DNA of 64,000 nucleotides from Clostridiales bacterium (lineage in GTDB: Bacteria; Bacillota; Clostridia; TANB77; CAG-508): assembly GCA_003525075.1 (NCBI GenBank), contig DQFO01000006.1:59321-123320 (forward strand), read 5' to 3'. Under the pieces are notes generated by a model. That model had not been told where the DNA came from. It searched no databases and worked only from the letters and a program-made list of their open reading frames with translations. Positions 26,307-35,735 of this stretch are shown here, in pieces. Both the position numbers and the translations under genes were made by a program. The first letter of the stretch is position 1. Every line of letters begins with the position of its first letter.

Positions 26307-27317
26307 TTACTCATTTATTTTTTTGTTCCTTGGTATTGTAATTATCATTTCTGTATATTCATTTTCAATGCTTTCGGCTTTCAGATTCATTCCTATTTCT
26401 TCGCATAACCTTTTGCATAAATATAGTCCAATTCCTGTAGATTTTTTCTGGTTTCTTCCATTTGTTCCTGTAAATCCTTTGTCAAATATTCTATCTATTT
26501 CGCTTTTCTTAATTCCTATACCATTATCTTTTATTTTTAATTTTACATTTTCTTTATTTTCTGTTGTTTCAATTATTATTGTAGCATTTTGTTCTTTTTT
26601 ATATTTGATACTATTTATAATAATTTGATTTAATATAAACTCTAGCCACTTTTCATCTGAATAAGCTGACACATCTGTATTTTTTAGTTCTACTTTCATA
26701 TTGTTTTGTATCATTATTTTTTTATTTCTTGATAAAACATTTTTTATAACATCTGCTAATTTTATTTTTCTTATCATAAAATCATTTGATACTTGATCTA
26801 ATCTAGCATAAAATAATGCTTGTTCTACATAGTTATTTATTTCTTCTATTTCCTCATCTATTTTGTTTGTAATTTCAGATTTATTATTTTCGCATAACAA
26901 TTTTGCGGATGTAATAGGTATTTTTATTTCATGTACCCAACTTTCTATATATTCTTTATACTCTTTTTGTGTATTTTTAACATCTGTTACATTTTCAAGC
27001 ATTGACTTATTAGCTCTTTTTAGTAACTTATAATATGCTAAATTTTCTTCTCTTTTTGGTTTATCTATTACTTCAGATATGAGATATTTTTCATCTAGTC
27101 CATCCATTATTTTTTCAATATTTTTAATATATTTGTTTTTCTTCCAGTAATTTATAATAACTCCTGTAACAAAGAAAATTAAAGATATTGTGATTATTAC
27201 AATACTTACATCTTTATCAATTTGCATTGCACCTGTATAAGCTATTATAATCATACAATATACAATAAATCCTAATGTATAATTTATTTTATCTTTAACA
27301 TACCTACTAAATTTCAT
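26307..27317 (-). CDS. BceS-type intramembrane-sensing histidine kinase
   Basis: 336 residues with two N-terminal helices separated by a very short loop, as in intramembrane-sensing kinases that respond through a BceAB transporter and have no extracellular sensor. The H-box is VHEIKIPITSAKLL (phosphorylated His about residue 130), followed by NQIIINSIKYK (N box), DNGIGI and GFTGTNGRNQKKSTGIGLYL ATP-binding motifs. It overlaps the regulator gene by 4 bp. Confidence 0.9.
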   Translation of the reverse strand: MKFSRYVKDKINYTLGFIVYCMIIIAYTGAMQIDKDVSIVIITISLIFFVTGVIINYWKKNKYIKNIEKIMDGLDEKYLISEVIDKPKREENLAYYKLLKRANKSMLENVTDVKNTQKEYKEYIESWVHEIKIPITSAKLLCENNKSEITNKIDEEIEEINNYVEQALFYARLDQVSNDFMIRKIKLADVIKNVLSRNKKIMIQNNMKVELKNTDVSAYSDEKWLEFILNQIIINSIKYKKEQNATIIIETTENKENVKLKIKDNGIGIKKSEIDRIFDKGFTGTNGRNQKKSTGIGLYLCKRLCEEIGMNLKAESIENEYTEMIITIPRNKKINE

Positions 27318-27982
27318 AATTTATATCCTTGACCTCTCTTTGTTTCAATTAAATGTTCTACTCCTATTTTTTTTAATTTTTCCCTTAATCTTGTTATAAC
27401 AACACTTAAACTATTATCATCTGCATATACTTCATTATCCCATAAATAATCTATAATCTCTGTTCTTGCTATGATTCTATCTGTATTTTTAAGCAAATAA
27501 TATAATGTTTTAATTTCTGTTTTTGTAAGTTCTATTTCTTTATCATTATATTTTATTTGTGATTTTAGAATATCTAATGTTATTCCTTTATATTCTAATT
27601 TACTTGATTTTTGTTCTTTAGGATAAACTCTATTTAATAAGTTTTGTATTCTTGCTAATAGAACAGGCACATTATATGGCTTTTCTATATAATCATCTCC
27701 ACCTAGCATAATTCCATTTAATTCATCCATTGAGCTATTTCTGCTTGTTACAAATATAATTGGAAGTTTTGATTTTGTTCTTATTTTGCTGCATATTTCA
27801 TATCCATTTTTGTTTGGCAAATTTATATCTAATAATATTAAGTGACATTGTTCTTCTAGTATTTGTTTTTCTACATTTTCAAAATTTGTAGTTACTTTTA
27901 CTTCATAACCATTATTTTGTAATAATATTTTTAATTCTTCTCTTATCTCAATGTCATCTTCGACTATCATAATTTTATACAT
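27314..27982 (-). CDS. BceR-type OmpR/PhoB response regulator
   Basis: Receiver domain (acidic pair EDD, phosphorylated Asp in ILLDINLPN, Lys in YIEKPYNV) and a C-terminal winged helix (ARTEIIDYLWDNEVYADDNSLSVVITRLREKL). The ATG at 27982 is chosen because AAAGAGGAAAC lies just before it. The protein should bind the TTACA-N4-TGTAA repeats at 26256 and 28751. Confidence 0.9.
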   Translation of the reverse strand: MYKIMIVEDDIEIREELKILLQNNGYEVKVTTNFENVEKQILEEQCHLILLDINLPNKNGYEICSKIRTKSKLPIIFVTSRNSSMDELNGIMLGGDDYIEKPYNVPVLLARIQNLLNRVYPKEQKSSKLEYKGITLDILKSQIKYNDKEIELTKTEIKTLYYLLKNTDRIIARTEIIDYLWDNEVYADDNSLSVVITRLREKLKKIGVEHLIETKRGQGYKL

Positions 27983-28039
27983 TTTGTTTCCTCTTTTCAT
28001 GTGCTATTATACCACTTTTTTTGCTATTTTAATATAGTT

Positions 28040-28681
28040 TTATTTATTTCTCTTGTTAGCAAATATATGATCCATGTATTCATCTGGATAATATTTATCT
28101 AAAAATATATCTAATTTATTTTCACAAGCTATATTGTTTCTTCTTTCTGTTTGTCTATCTGTTGCTACACAGGAAATAGTTATATCAAATAGCATAAATA
28201 TAGATAATGTTAAAGTTGCAATTTTTAATGTGTTTTTATCTAATTTTTGTTTTAATTTGTCTACAAATGGCTCTATATATGTAATATATAAAATTCCTGC
28301 TATTCCCCAGTAAGTACAATGCAATAAACTTGTCCTACCATTTATATTGAATAAAAGATAAGAATAATCCCATGATATTGTTCCAAATGCTTTTTCTTGA
28401 ATGTACGAACATAAATATTCTGTTATTCCACCTAGTAACATACTTATTAAAAATACTTTCGATTTTTCTCTTGTTTTTATTAGTTTAAAAACAATGTAAT
28501 ATACAATTCCTCCGATACCATATACTGGTGTAAATGGTCCATATATTAATCCTTGTCTTGATTCAAAATATCCTTTTTGAAATAGAACTACTATCATTTC
28601 AAATATATATCCTAATATACTTCCAATTATAAATACCCAAAATATTATTATTAATTCCTTTATTATCTTCTTTTTCTCCAT
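28040..28681 (-). CDS. CmpB-like / ABC-transporter type IV membrane protein (PF06541-like)
   Basis: 213 residues with about five helices. GSILGYIFEMIVVLFQKGYFESRQGLIYGPFTPVYGIGG is the conserved opening of the CmpB-like family of putative permeases. CTYWGIAGILYITYIEPFVDKL marks a later helix. Function is unproven; members often accompany envelope genes. A BceR-type operator 70-95 bp upstream and a TATAAT in between suggest it belongs to the regulon of the adjacent two-component system. Confidence 0.75.
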   Translation of the reverse strand: MEKKKIIKELIIIFWVFIIGSILGYIFEMIVVLFQKGYFESRQGLIYGPFTPVYGIGGIVYYIVFKLIKTREKSKVFLISMLLGGITEYLCSYIQEKAFGTISWDYSYLLFNINGRTSLLHCTYWGIAGILYITYIEPFVDKLKQKLDKNTLKIATLTLSIFMLFDITISCVATDRQTERRNNIACENKLDIFLDKYYPDEYMDHIFANKRNK

Positions 28682-28750
28682 TTGATTACTCCATATTTTT
28701 TTGTTAATTATATCTCACTATTTTGCTTCTTGGTATTGATTTACCTTACA

Positions 28751-28776
28751 TTAATCTTACATTTTTGTAAGATTAA
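28751..28776. promoter_or_regulatory. Second BceR-type operator, upstream of the CmpB-like gene
   Basis: TTAATCTTACA-TTTT-TGTAAGATTAA is a perfect inverted repeat with the same TTACA-N4-TGTAA core as the site at 26256. A further half site (CCTTACA, 28744-28750) is adjacent. Confidence 0.7.
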
Positions 28777-28806
28777 TAAAAGCTACTATTTTTAATTCTA
28801 GTAGCC
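28777..28806 (-). terminator. Terminator of the second kinase gene
   Basis: GCTACTA (28782-28788) and TAGTAGC (28799-28805) form a stem; TTTTATT follows on the - strand. Confidence 0.6.
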
Positions 28807-28812
28807 TTATAT

Positions 28813-30036
28813 CTATTCAAAATATTTAATTATAAATGTTGTTCCTTTTCCTATTTCGGATTCTACAGAAATTGTACCATTATTTTGCTCTATTATTGTT
28901 TTTGCTAATGCAAGTCCAATCCCTACACTATCTCTTGAAGAATTTTTACCTTTGTAAAATCTTTCAAAAATATGCTTTATATCTTCTTTATCTATTCCTT
29001 TTCCATTATCAATAATTCTAATCTCTGAGTACACTTTGTTTTTATTACAAACAATTTGAATTTTGCTAGAATTATTAGAATATTCTACAGAGTTTTTCAA
29101 TACATTAGAAATTGCCTCTACTTGCCATCTTATATCACAATTTATAGTATTTTCTATATTTCCAGTTACTACAATTTCAATATCCTTTAAATCACATAAA
29201 ACTGATACATTTTGTATTGCTGTACTTAAAATATCAACAACTTTTTCTTCTTTATTGGTGAATTTTATTGTATTTGTATCAAACTTTGATAATTTTAATA
29301 AGGCTTGTACTAAAAAATTAATATTTGTAATTTCTCTTTTAACATCTTTTATAAATTCACTTCTTGTTTCTTGATCCATATTCGGATTATCTATTATATT
29401 ATCTAGCATAATTGTTATTGATGTTAGTGGTGTCTTTAACTGATGTGAAATATCTGATAATGAGTTTTTTAAGTTCACCTTATCATTTAATGAATTTTCT
29501 GCTTGTTCTTTTAGCATTATAGTTGTTTTATATACTTCATTTTTCAATATTGAAAGCTCATCTTCTGTATTATCATCAATATTTAACTTATAATTTTTTC
29601 TGTTTATTTCTTCTATATATTGTGTTATTTCTTTTAATTTCTTGTCTTTTGAATTATTATATTTCAAGAAAACAATTAGCAATGAAATCCAAAGCAATAT
29701 TAGTATTCCTACATTTAATATTATAAACATATTAGAATATTTGTCATTTTCCATTACAATAGATTCTTTTTTCAAATCAATTCCATACTCTTTTAAGATA
29801 TTACCATTAGCTTTTTCATCACCATTCAAAATCTCTATTACATCACTTTTTTGTATATCTGGATATTCTGTTGCTATTTTAGTTACTATTTGGTCTATTT
29901 TATTATTAAAGTTATTTGTATAAACACTATATTGATAAAGATTAAATAATGCAAAAATACTTGACCAAATTAATATTACAAATATACTGATTATTATTGA
30001 TTTTTTCAATTCTATTTTATTTTTCATTTTCATCAA
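28813..30036 (-). CDS. Sensor histidine kinase with extracellular sensor
   Basis: 407 residues: helix at about 14-36, an extracellular loop of about 70 residues, a second helix at about 103-125, a linker, then HisKA (H-box SDISHQLKTPLTSI) and HATPase (NVLKNSVEYS, DNGKGID, SVGIGLALAK). A real sensor loop separates it from the BceS-like kinase nearby. The start overlaps the end of its regulator gene by 20 bp; start codons at 30036, 30033 and 30027 are all possible. Confidence 0.88.
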   Translation of the reverse strand: MMKMKNKIELKKSIIISIFVILIWSSIFALFNLYQYSVYTNNFNNKIDQIVTKIATEYPDIQKSDVIEILNGDEKANGNILKEYGIDLKKESIVMENDKYSNMFIILNVGILILLWISLLIVFLKYNNSKDKKLKEITQYIEEINRKNYKLNIDDNTEDELSILKNEVYKTTIMLKEQAENSLNDKVNLKNSLSDISHQLKTPLTSITIMLDNIIDNPNMDQETRSEFIKDVKREITNINFLVQALLKLSKFDTNTIKFTNKEEKVVDILSTAIQNVSVLCDLKDIEIVVTGNIENTINCDIRWQVEAISNVLKNSVEYSNNSSKIQIVCNKNKVYSEIRIIDNGKGIDKEDIKHIFERFYKGKNSSRDSVGIGLALAKTIIEQNNGTISVESEIGKGTTFIIKYFE

Positions 30037-30676
30037 TTCTATATCCTATTCCCTTTATAGTTATTATAATATCTGTCTGCAACTTTTCTCTTATCCTTTT
30101 TAGATATACAGTTACTGTATTGTCATTCACATCATTTCCTGTCCATTCCCAGATTTTATCTATAATTTCATTTCTTGTTACAACTTTGTTTAGGTTCATA
30201 AATAGTAGATGTAATATTTTTATTTCTAAACTTGTAAATTCTATTTTTTCTTTATTTCGATATACTACCATTTTATCTATATCAAATTTAATATCTTGTA
30301 TTTCTATAATTTGATTTTTCTTTGTTCTCAAAATAATCTTTTTCATTCTTACAATTAATTCTTTCGTAGAAAAAGGCTTTGTAATATAATCCTCTGCTCC
30401 TAGTTCTAAACCTTTTACTATTGTTTCTTCATCATCTTTTGCAGTTAGAAATATTGTAGGTATATTTAACTTTTTTATTATATTGTTATATAAATCTAAA
30501 CCATTTCCATCTGGTAAAGAAATATCTAATATTATAAATTCGATTTTCTCATTTTGTAGAAAGTTGCTAGTATCTTTAATATTTGTTTTATGAACTAAAT
30601 TATATCCATTTTGCTTAAATGAATATGTTAAGCCTTTTGCTATTAGCTCATCATCTTCCACTAATAATATTTGCAT
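30017..30676 (-). CDS. OmpR/PhoB-type response regulator
   Basis: 219 residues: receiver domain with EDDE, Asp in FIILDISLPDGNG and Lys in YITKPFSTKE, then a winged helix ending RIREKLQTDIIITIKGIGYRI. The ATG at 30676 lies 8 bases after GGAGG. Pairs with the overlapping kinase and probably controls the ABC genes upstream (30735-33946). Confidence 0.9.
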   Translation of the reverse strand: MQILLVEDDELIAKGLTYSFKQNGYNLVHKTNIKDTSNFLQNEKIEFIILDISLPDGNGLDLYNNIIKKLNIPTIFLTAKDDEETIVKGLELGAEDYITKPFSTKELIVRMKKIILRTKKNQIIEIQDIKFDIDKMVVYRNKEKIEFTSLEIKILHLLFMNLNKVVTRNEIIDKIWEWTGNDVNDNTVTVYLKRIREKLQTDIIITIKGIGYRIDENEK

Positions 30677-30710
30677 GTTCATTCCTCCGAGCTTATTATA
30701 CAATAAATTT

Positions 30711-30730
30711 AGGGAGATTTCCACCTCCCT
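30711..30730 (-). terminator. Weak terminator-like hairpin
   Basis: AGGGAG and CTCCCT form a 6-bp stem between the permease end and the regulator start; there is no clear T run, so attenuation or coupling is equally possible. Confidence 0.35.
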
Positions 30731-30734
30731 ATGC

Positions 30735-33272
30735 TTATATATTTTCTTTTCTAATAGTTTCTATTGTATTTTGCTTATTTATTTTTGATATTGAATATCT
30801 CATTATAATAAATATTAAGATAAATACAAAGATTACAGAAATTATAATAGGTTTTATAGGAATATACATTCCTGCATCTATTTTTACTGAAAATGCTTTA
30901 TACATTGCTAATGTTCCAAGTAACCCTAAAATAATTCCATATAATAAAGATTTTGTTCCATAAAATAGTGTTTCCAAATTAATCATTCTATTAAATTCCT
31001 TTTTAGTCATTCCTATACTTTTTAGCATCGCAAATTCTTTTTGTCTTAATTCCATATTTGATGTAATGGTATTAAATATATTGGTAACACCAATTAAAGT
31101 AATAACAGCAATAAATCCATATAAGAAAATATTTGTTACTAAAATCATTGATTTTTCTTCTTTTGCTACATCTTCTAAATTCACAATTGTTAAAGAACTG
31201 TCTTTTTCTTCTATAGCTGTTTGTAATTCAGTAGTATTATTAGATTGGATAGTAATTGTCACATCGTCTGAAAAATCAATATTTTTAAATTCATTTTTAT
31301 TAACAACAAGATATCCACCATCATAGAAAACTCTTTCAAGTCCATAAGGTTTAATCTTGCTTACATCTCCTACTTTAATTTTAAGTTCTTCTTTATTGTA
31401 TTCTCCAACTATTGTATCTCCTTTTTCATATTTATATAATCTTTTTAGTTCTACTGCTCCTGTTTCCTTATCATACTCATTATATTCATCACATAAAATC
31501 CCCGTATCTTTTACATCTTCAAATTTCACACCTATTTTTTTACTATATTCTTTAAATGAGGCTTCATCTAATGCTACCAAATACAATCCACAATATTTTT
31601 CTCCTGATAATTCTTCTGTAATTAATTCTTTACCATATTCATGAATTTTGCTTAAATCTCTTATTTCATACATTCTTTTAGGTTGATATAAAATATGATA
31701 ACTTTCAACACTTTCTTGTTTTACAATTTTATTTATTTCTTCATCAGTAAACTTTGAAGATTCAACAATAAAATTATAGTCATAATCCTCATAATATTGT
31801 CCTGTTAAGTCAAACATATTAGTTATAAATGCGTTCATAGTAATAAATATAAACACACTAACTGCTATTGATATTACTGTTGTTCTATATTTTTTCTTAC
31901 TTCTTTTTAAATTTTTATATGCTAAAACTCCTCCTGTTTTAAATACTTTTTCTATTATCTTTGGGGTTTTTAGCTTTTTATTCTTTATTTTTATTTCATC
32001 TGAATTTCTTAATTGTTCTATTGGACTTACTTTTGCTGCTTTTTTTGCTGAACTAATTGCTGATAAGTATATTGTTATAAATCCTAATATAATAGAAATT
32101 ATTATAGGTATAATCGAAACCTTAAATACTATTCCATTTGCATATCCAACTAGTGCATCACTTAATAAAACATTTACTATTTTCAATAGTACAAAATCTG
32201 CAAATAACCCTGATAATATTCCTAATGGTATTCCTATCAATCCTAATGCCATTGCTTCAAAAATAACATTTTTCTTTATTTGCTTTCTTGTTGCTCCGAC
32301 ACTTGAAAGCATTCCATACATTTTTATTTTTTCTGTTATTGATATTGCAAATGAATTTCTTATACAAAATACACTTGTAAATATAATAATAAATATTACT
32401 ACTCCTATTACTGAATATAACATGCTAACTGTTGAGTCTGAAAAAGCAAATACTTCCCATCTTAATATTTCACTATTTATCTCATGTTTATATTTTGTTT
32501 CTCCACCATTTTTTTCTATTACATCTAGATCATCATAATTTACTCCTAATAGCTCTGAAATAGATGATTTATACTCTTTTGGTTTTTTTAATGATAAATA
32601 TGCCTCTGTCTTCCCTCTATTTAGATTTGTAGTTATCATTGTATAACCAGGATCACCAGTATTTTCAAAGGTATAATCCGGTCTTTCTATCATTCCAATA
32701 ACTTTAAAAGTATGCTTTTCACTATCTTCTATTTTTTCATGTTCACTATTATATGAACATGAAGAATCTAGTTCTATATTATCTGATGATATTCTCTTCC
32801 CTACATCTAGTGTAATTGTATCTCCTATTTTTATATCACTTTTCCCATTTGTTATAATGTGTTTACTTATAATAATTTCATTTTCATTTTGGGGGAAATT
32901 TCCTTCTATTAGTTTAAATTTTAAAAATTCAAATGTGCTATTCTCCATAGAATATAGATGTATATATGGTTTATCTTTATTTTGACTTGTTTTTAGTTCT
33001 GCATACCCAACTTCTTGTATTTGCTTAATATCTTTTATATCTCTATTATTTTTTATGTCTTTTATATCATTTTCTGTAATGTCTGATAGTTTTATATGAT
33101 AATAACCTCTTTTACTAATAGCACCTTGTAATAATGTTTCTCTAAAACTTGTAGCCATTGTTGCTACTGCACAAATTAAAGCTACAGATAATACAATACC
33201 AATTATCGTACTTATAGTTCTCTTTTTATTTAATTTTAAATTCTTTATAGATAATTTGTTAAGAATATTCAT
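30735..33272 (-). CDS. Large FtsX/MacB-family ABC permease
   Basis: 845 residues with the two-domain LolC-like layout: N-terminal helix, extracellular domain, three helices with KIKMYGMLSSVGATRKQIKKN, a second helix and extracellular domain, then three more helices with ELRQKEFAMLKSIGMTKKEFNRM. This type exports or extracts lipids or antimicrobial peptides. Two bases separate it from its ATPase gene. Confidence 0.88.
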   Translation of the reverse strand: MNILNKLSIKNLKLNKKRTISTIIGIVLSVALICAVATMATSFRETLLQGAISKRGYYHIKLSDITENDIKDIKNNRDIKDIKQIQEVGYAELKTSQNKDKPYIHLYSMENSTFEFLKFKLIEGNFPQNENEIIISKHIITNGKSDIKIGDTITLDVGKRISSDNIELDSSCSYNSEHEKIEDSEKHTFKVIGMIERPDYTFENTGDPGYTMITTNLNRGKTEAYLSLKKPKEYKSSISELLGVNYDDLDVIEKNGGETKYKHEINSEILRWEVFAFSDSTVSMLYSVIGVVIFIIIFTSVFCIRNSFAISITEKIKMYGMLSSVGATRKQIKKNVIFEAMALGLIGIPLGILSGLFADFVLLKIVNVLLSDALVGYANGIVFKVSIIPIIISIILGFITIYLSAISSAKKAAKVSPIEQLRNSDEIKIKNKKLKTPKIIEKVFKTGGVLAYKNLKRSKKKYRTTVISIAVSVFIFITMNAFITNMFDLTGQYYEDYDYNFIVESSKFTDEEINKIVKQESVESYHILYQPKRMYEIRDLSKIHEYGKELITEELSGEKYCGLYLVALDEASFKEYSKKIGVKFEDVKDTGILCDEYNEYDKETGAVELKRLYKYEKGDTIVGEYNKEELKIKVGDVSKIKPYGLERVFYDGGYLVVNKNEFKNIDFSDDVTITIQSNNTTELQTAIEEKDSSLTIVNLEDVAKEEKSMILVTNIFLYGFIAVITLIGVTNIFNTITSNMELRQKEFAMLKSIGMTKKEFNRMINLETLFYGTKSLLYGIILGLLGTLAMYKAFSVKIDAGMYIPIKPIIISVIFVFILIFIIMRYSISKINKQNTIETIRKENI

Positions 33273-33274
33273 TA

Positions 33275-33946
33275 CTAAACCTCCTTAACGATCTTTCCAT
33301 CTTCTATTTTGATAATTCTATCAGCACATTTTGCTATTTCCATATTGTGAGTTATCATTACTATTGTTTGTTTGTAATCTTTATTAGATTTTTTTAATAA
33401 TGCTACAATTTCATCACTTGCTTTAGAGTCTAAGTTCCCTGTTGGCTCATCTGCAAGTATTATGGCAGGATTTGTTATCATTGCTCTTCCTATTGAAGTT
33501 CTTTGTTGTTGTCCTCCAGATAATTCATTTGGCAAATGTTTTCTTCTACTCTCTAACCCTAAAACTTTTATTAATTCATCTAGTTTTTGTTTATTTATTT
33601 CTCTATTATCTAAACTTAGTGGTAATGTGATATTTTCTTCTACATTTAGTATTGGTATTAAATTATAAAATTGATATATCAACCCAACTTGCCTTCTTCT
33701 GAATATTGCAAGTTCATCATCATTGTACTTATATATATCTTTTCCATCTATCAATACTTTTCCACTTGTTGGTCTATCTACTCCGCCAATTAAATGTAAT
33801 AATGTTGATTTTCCACTTCCACTCGCACCAACTATTGCAACAAATTCTCCTTTATCTACTTTGAATGAAACATTGTCTAATGCTTTTACTTGTGTCTGCC
33901 CTTTTCCATAAATTTTGCTTAAATTTTCTACTCTTAATATCTCCAT
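33275..33946 (-). CDS. ABC transporter ATPase (MacB/LolD type)
   Basis: 223 residues: Walker A GASGSGKST, signature LSGGQQQR, Walker B IILADEPTGNLDS and switch His in ITHNM. Partner of the 845-residue permease. All glycine codons of Walker A are in frame here, in contrast to the BceA-like ATPase. Confidence 0.93.
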   Translation of the reverse strand: MEILRVENLSKIYGKGQTQVKALDNVSFKVDKGEFVAIVGASGSGKSTLLHLIGGVDRPTSGKVLIDGKDIYKYNDDELAIFRRRQVGLIYQFYNLIPILNVEENITLPLSLDNREINKQKLDELIKVLGLESRRKHLPNELSGGQQQRTSIGRAMITNPAIILADEPTGNLDSKASDEIVALLKKSNKDYKQTIVMITHNMEIAKCADRIIKIEDGKIVKEV

Positions 33947-34014
33947 AAAAAATTGCTCCTTTCTTTTATGTTTAAATTATATTACATTCAAAGTGACAAG
34001 TAAGTGACATTAAG

Positions 34015-34051
34015 AAAAAAGATTAATATTTTTTAATTATTAATCTTTTTT
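34015..34051. terminator. Bidirectional terminator-like hairpin
   Basis: AAAAAAGATTAATA and its complement ending TCTTTTTT flank a short T/A loop. It can end transcripts from either side. Confidence 0.65.
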
Positions 34052-34072
34052 CGCAAATTGTAATTTATTTCT

Positions 34073-34321
34073 TTATTTGATGATATTATTTTTAAGACTA
34101 GACCATAAATTACTATCCATTTCCATTTGAACTCCAAGTGTATTTATAATTTCATAATCTTTCTGCGAAATTTTTATATTATCTCTTTCAATAGAAACAC
34201 ATAATACTTCAAAAGCCAAGCCTAATTCATTATGATCTAAATACTCATCTATATCTTTTTTATCTTTTTTCGTTATATTTAAGTTATTAGCAATTTCCAT
34301 TATTTTTAATTGAATATCCAT
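34073..34321 (-). CDS. Small acidic protein resembling MafI-type immunity proteins
   Basis: 82 residues from the ATG at 34321 (AGGAG ten bases upstream). The stretch IDEYLDHNELGLAFEVLCVSIERD resembles the core of MafI-family and related immunity proteins of polymorphic toxins. No toxin gene adjoins it; the WHH nuclease is 28 kb away. Assignment is tentative. Confidence 0.45.
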   Translation of the reverse strand: MDIQLKIMEIANNLNITKKDKKDIDEYLDHNELGLAFEVLCVSIERDNIKISQKDYEIINTLGVQMEMDSNLWSSLKNNIIK

Positions 34322-34338
34322 TATAAACACACTCCTAA

Positions 34339-34419
34339 ATTGTAATTTATATGTTTTGAAAATTTATTTTATTAAAAAATAAGCGGTTCAATATTCCAAG
34401 AAAACCAAAAAGGATAATA
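34339..34419. repeat. 81-bp duplication, copy A (second copy 35736-35816)
   Basis: 81 bp match 35736-35816 with only two differences and no gap (offset 1397). In copy B the block is the 3' end of vanZ plus the motif ATTGTAATTTAT. In copy A it is fused out of frame to a broken EamA gene. Confidence 0.85.
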
Positions 34420-34580
34420 AATGAACCTACTATGAATACAATAAGCCAAGAAAAAAATAAAATGACTATTGTTCTTATTGCTGTTGCTAAATTAGAATCT
34501 GTATTTTTTATTCCTATCTTAGCAAGTATTGCTGTTATTCCTGCAAAAAATGCAGAGCCAAAAGCATATAAAATCCACAT
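34347..34580 (-). pseudogene. EamA-family transporter truncated by fusion to a vanZ tail
   Basis: The first 50 residues (MWILYAFGSAFFAGITAILAKIGI...) are the start of an EamA/DMT drug-metabolite transporter, normally about 140 or 290 residues. At residue 54 the match ends exactly where the 81-bp duplicate of the vanZ 3' end begins, read in another frame (FIILFGFLGILNRL...). The product would have two helices and is unlikely to transport. Confidence 0.75.
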
Positions 34581-34604
34581 AAAATATTCCTTCTTTCAAA
34601 ATCA

Positions 34605-35102
34605 CTATATAATTGAATCTATCCACTCTTTTACTTGTTCTATATCTTTTTTGTTTGGATGTTTTAATGCCTCATCAAAGTTTTTTATACTAACTTCTAA
34701 ATTTCTATCTTCTGGATGTTCTTTTATTAGTTGTTCATATCTACTTCTGATACCAATTGGCATTTTCCCCTGACAATAAAAATATCCTAATATCTGATTT
34801 GTATCATTTATATTTTTTTTTACTCTATTAAACAATGTTTGATAATATTCTACTTGTCCTCCAAAACCTGCTGTTCCAAAATATGCAATTTTTTTGTAAT
34901 TTAATTTTGTTAAAAATTCTTTTATTTCACTTGAACAATTTCCTTTATCTGTCCAAGAACCCACAATATATATATCAGCCTCTATGTTATTTTCTGGTTT
35001 TCCAAAATAAACTATATCTTCATTACTTAATTCTTCTTTTATAGCTTCAGCTATAATTTTAGTATTCCCTGTATTACTTGAATACACAATTGCTATTTTC
35101 AT
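34605..35102 (-). CDS. Flavodoxin-family protein (BilS-like)
   Basis: 165 residues starting MKIAIVYSSNTGNTKIIAEAI, the FMN phosphate-binding loop of flavodoxins. VGSWTDKGNCSSEIKEFL and YFGTAGFGGQVEYYQ follow the layout of the BilS-type flavodoxins found with bilirubin reductase, but no reductase gene is present here. It should carry electrons to a partner not visible in the window. Confidence 0.75.
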   Translation of the reverse strand: MKIAIVYSSNTGNTKIIAEAIKEELSNEDIVYFGKPENNIEADIYIVGSWTDKGNCSSEIKEFLTKLNYKKIAYFGTAGFGGQVEYYQTLFNRVKKNINDTNQILGYFYCQGKMPIGIRSRYEQLIKEHPEDRNLEVSIKNFDEALKHPNKKDIEQVKEWIDSII

Positions 35103-35139
35103 ATTTCTAGTCCTTTCTATTTAATTGTAATTTCTGTTT

Positions 35140-35628
35140 CTAATTTGTAATTTCTTTTTTTATATATTCAATATTAAATTTATCTAAATCACTTATTTTA
35201 ATATTTCCCTCTGCAAGTGATGATTTTAAGCCCTCTTGGTATTCATTAGGTGCATATATTACTTTTATATACTGACTTTTCTCACAAGGTAAATAATAAA
35301 TATATTCATCATCTCTATAAATTTCTTCTTCAATGTTGTTACAGTCAAATTCTTTACTGTTGTCTATAATTGCAAATTCTTCTTTAAGACTATACTTTGT
35401 ATTGTTATAAACTGTCATATTAAAGATTTTTATTACTATTCCTTCTTTATATCCTAACTCATACTTATTACTTTCATTTCCAACTGCATAAATACTATGA
35501 ACATTGGCTATTGAATAAGTTAAAGACTTCCATTCTACTGTACCACCATCTCTTAATTTAAAAGGTATTGGAACTAATAAAATCATTAAAACTATAATTA
35601 CTACTACTATTATTACTTTCTTTTTCAT
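35140..35628 (-). CDS. Exported or membrane-anchored hypothetical protein
   Basis: 162 residues with a single N-terminal hydrophobic segment (residues 4-22) and an extracellular domain that starts PFKLRDGGTVEWKSLTYSI, a motif shared by a group of clostridial proteins of unknown role. Two downstream copies of the TTGTAATTT motif surround its stop. Confidence 0.55.
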   Translation of the reverse strand: MKKKVIIVVVIIVLMILLVPIPFKLRDGGTVEWKSLTYSIANVHSIYAVGNESNKYELGYKEGIVIKIFNMTVYNNTKYSLKEEFAIIDNSKEFDCNNIEEEIYRDDEYIYYLPCEKSQYIKVIYAPNEYQEGLKSSLAEGNIKISDLDKFNIEYIKKEITN

Positions 35629-35735
35629 AAAACACCTCTCATTTCATAAACTCAATCCAAGCGATAATTTACTAATTATTGTTTGCATTATATCACAAAG
35701 GACAGATAATTTTCAACTAATTACCTGCCCTATCT

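Noticed and set aside
28500..28530. CGGA in the CmpB-like gene and similar strings such as ATC GGA or GAC GGA elsewhere
   Set aside because: These are out of frame (Ile-Gly, Asp-Gly and so on) and the reading frame continues normally.
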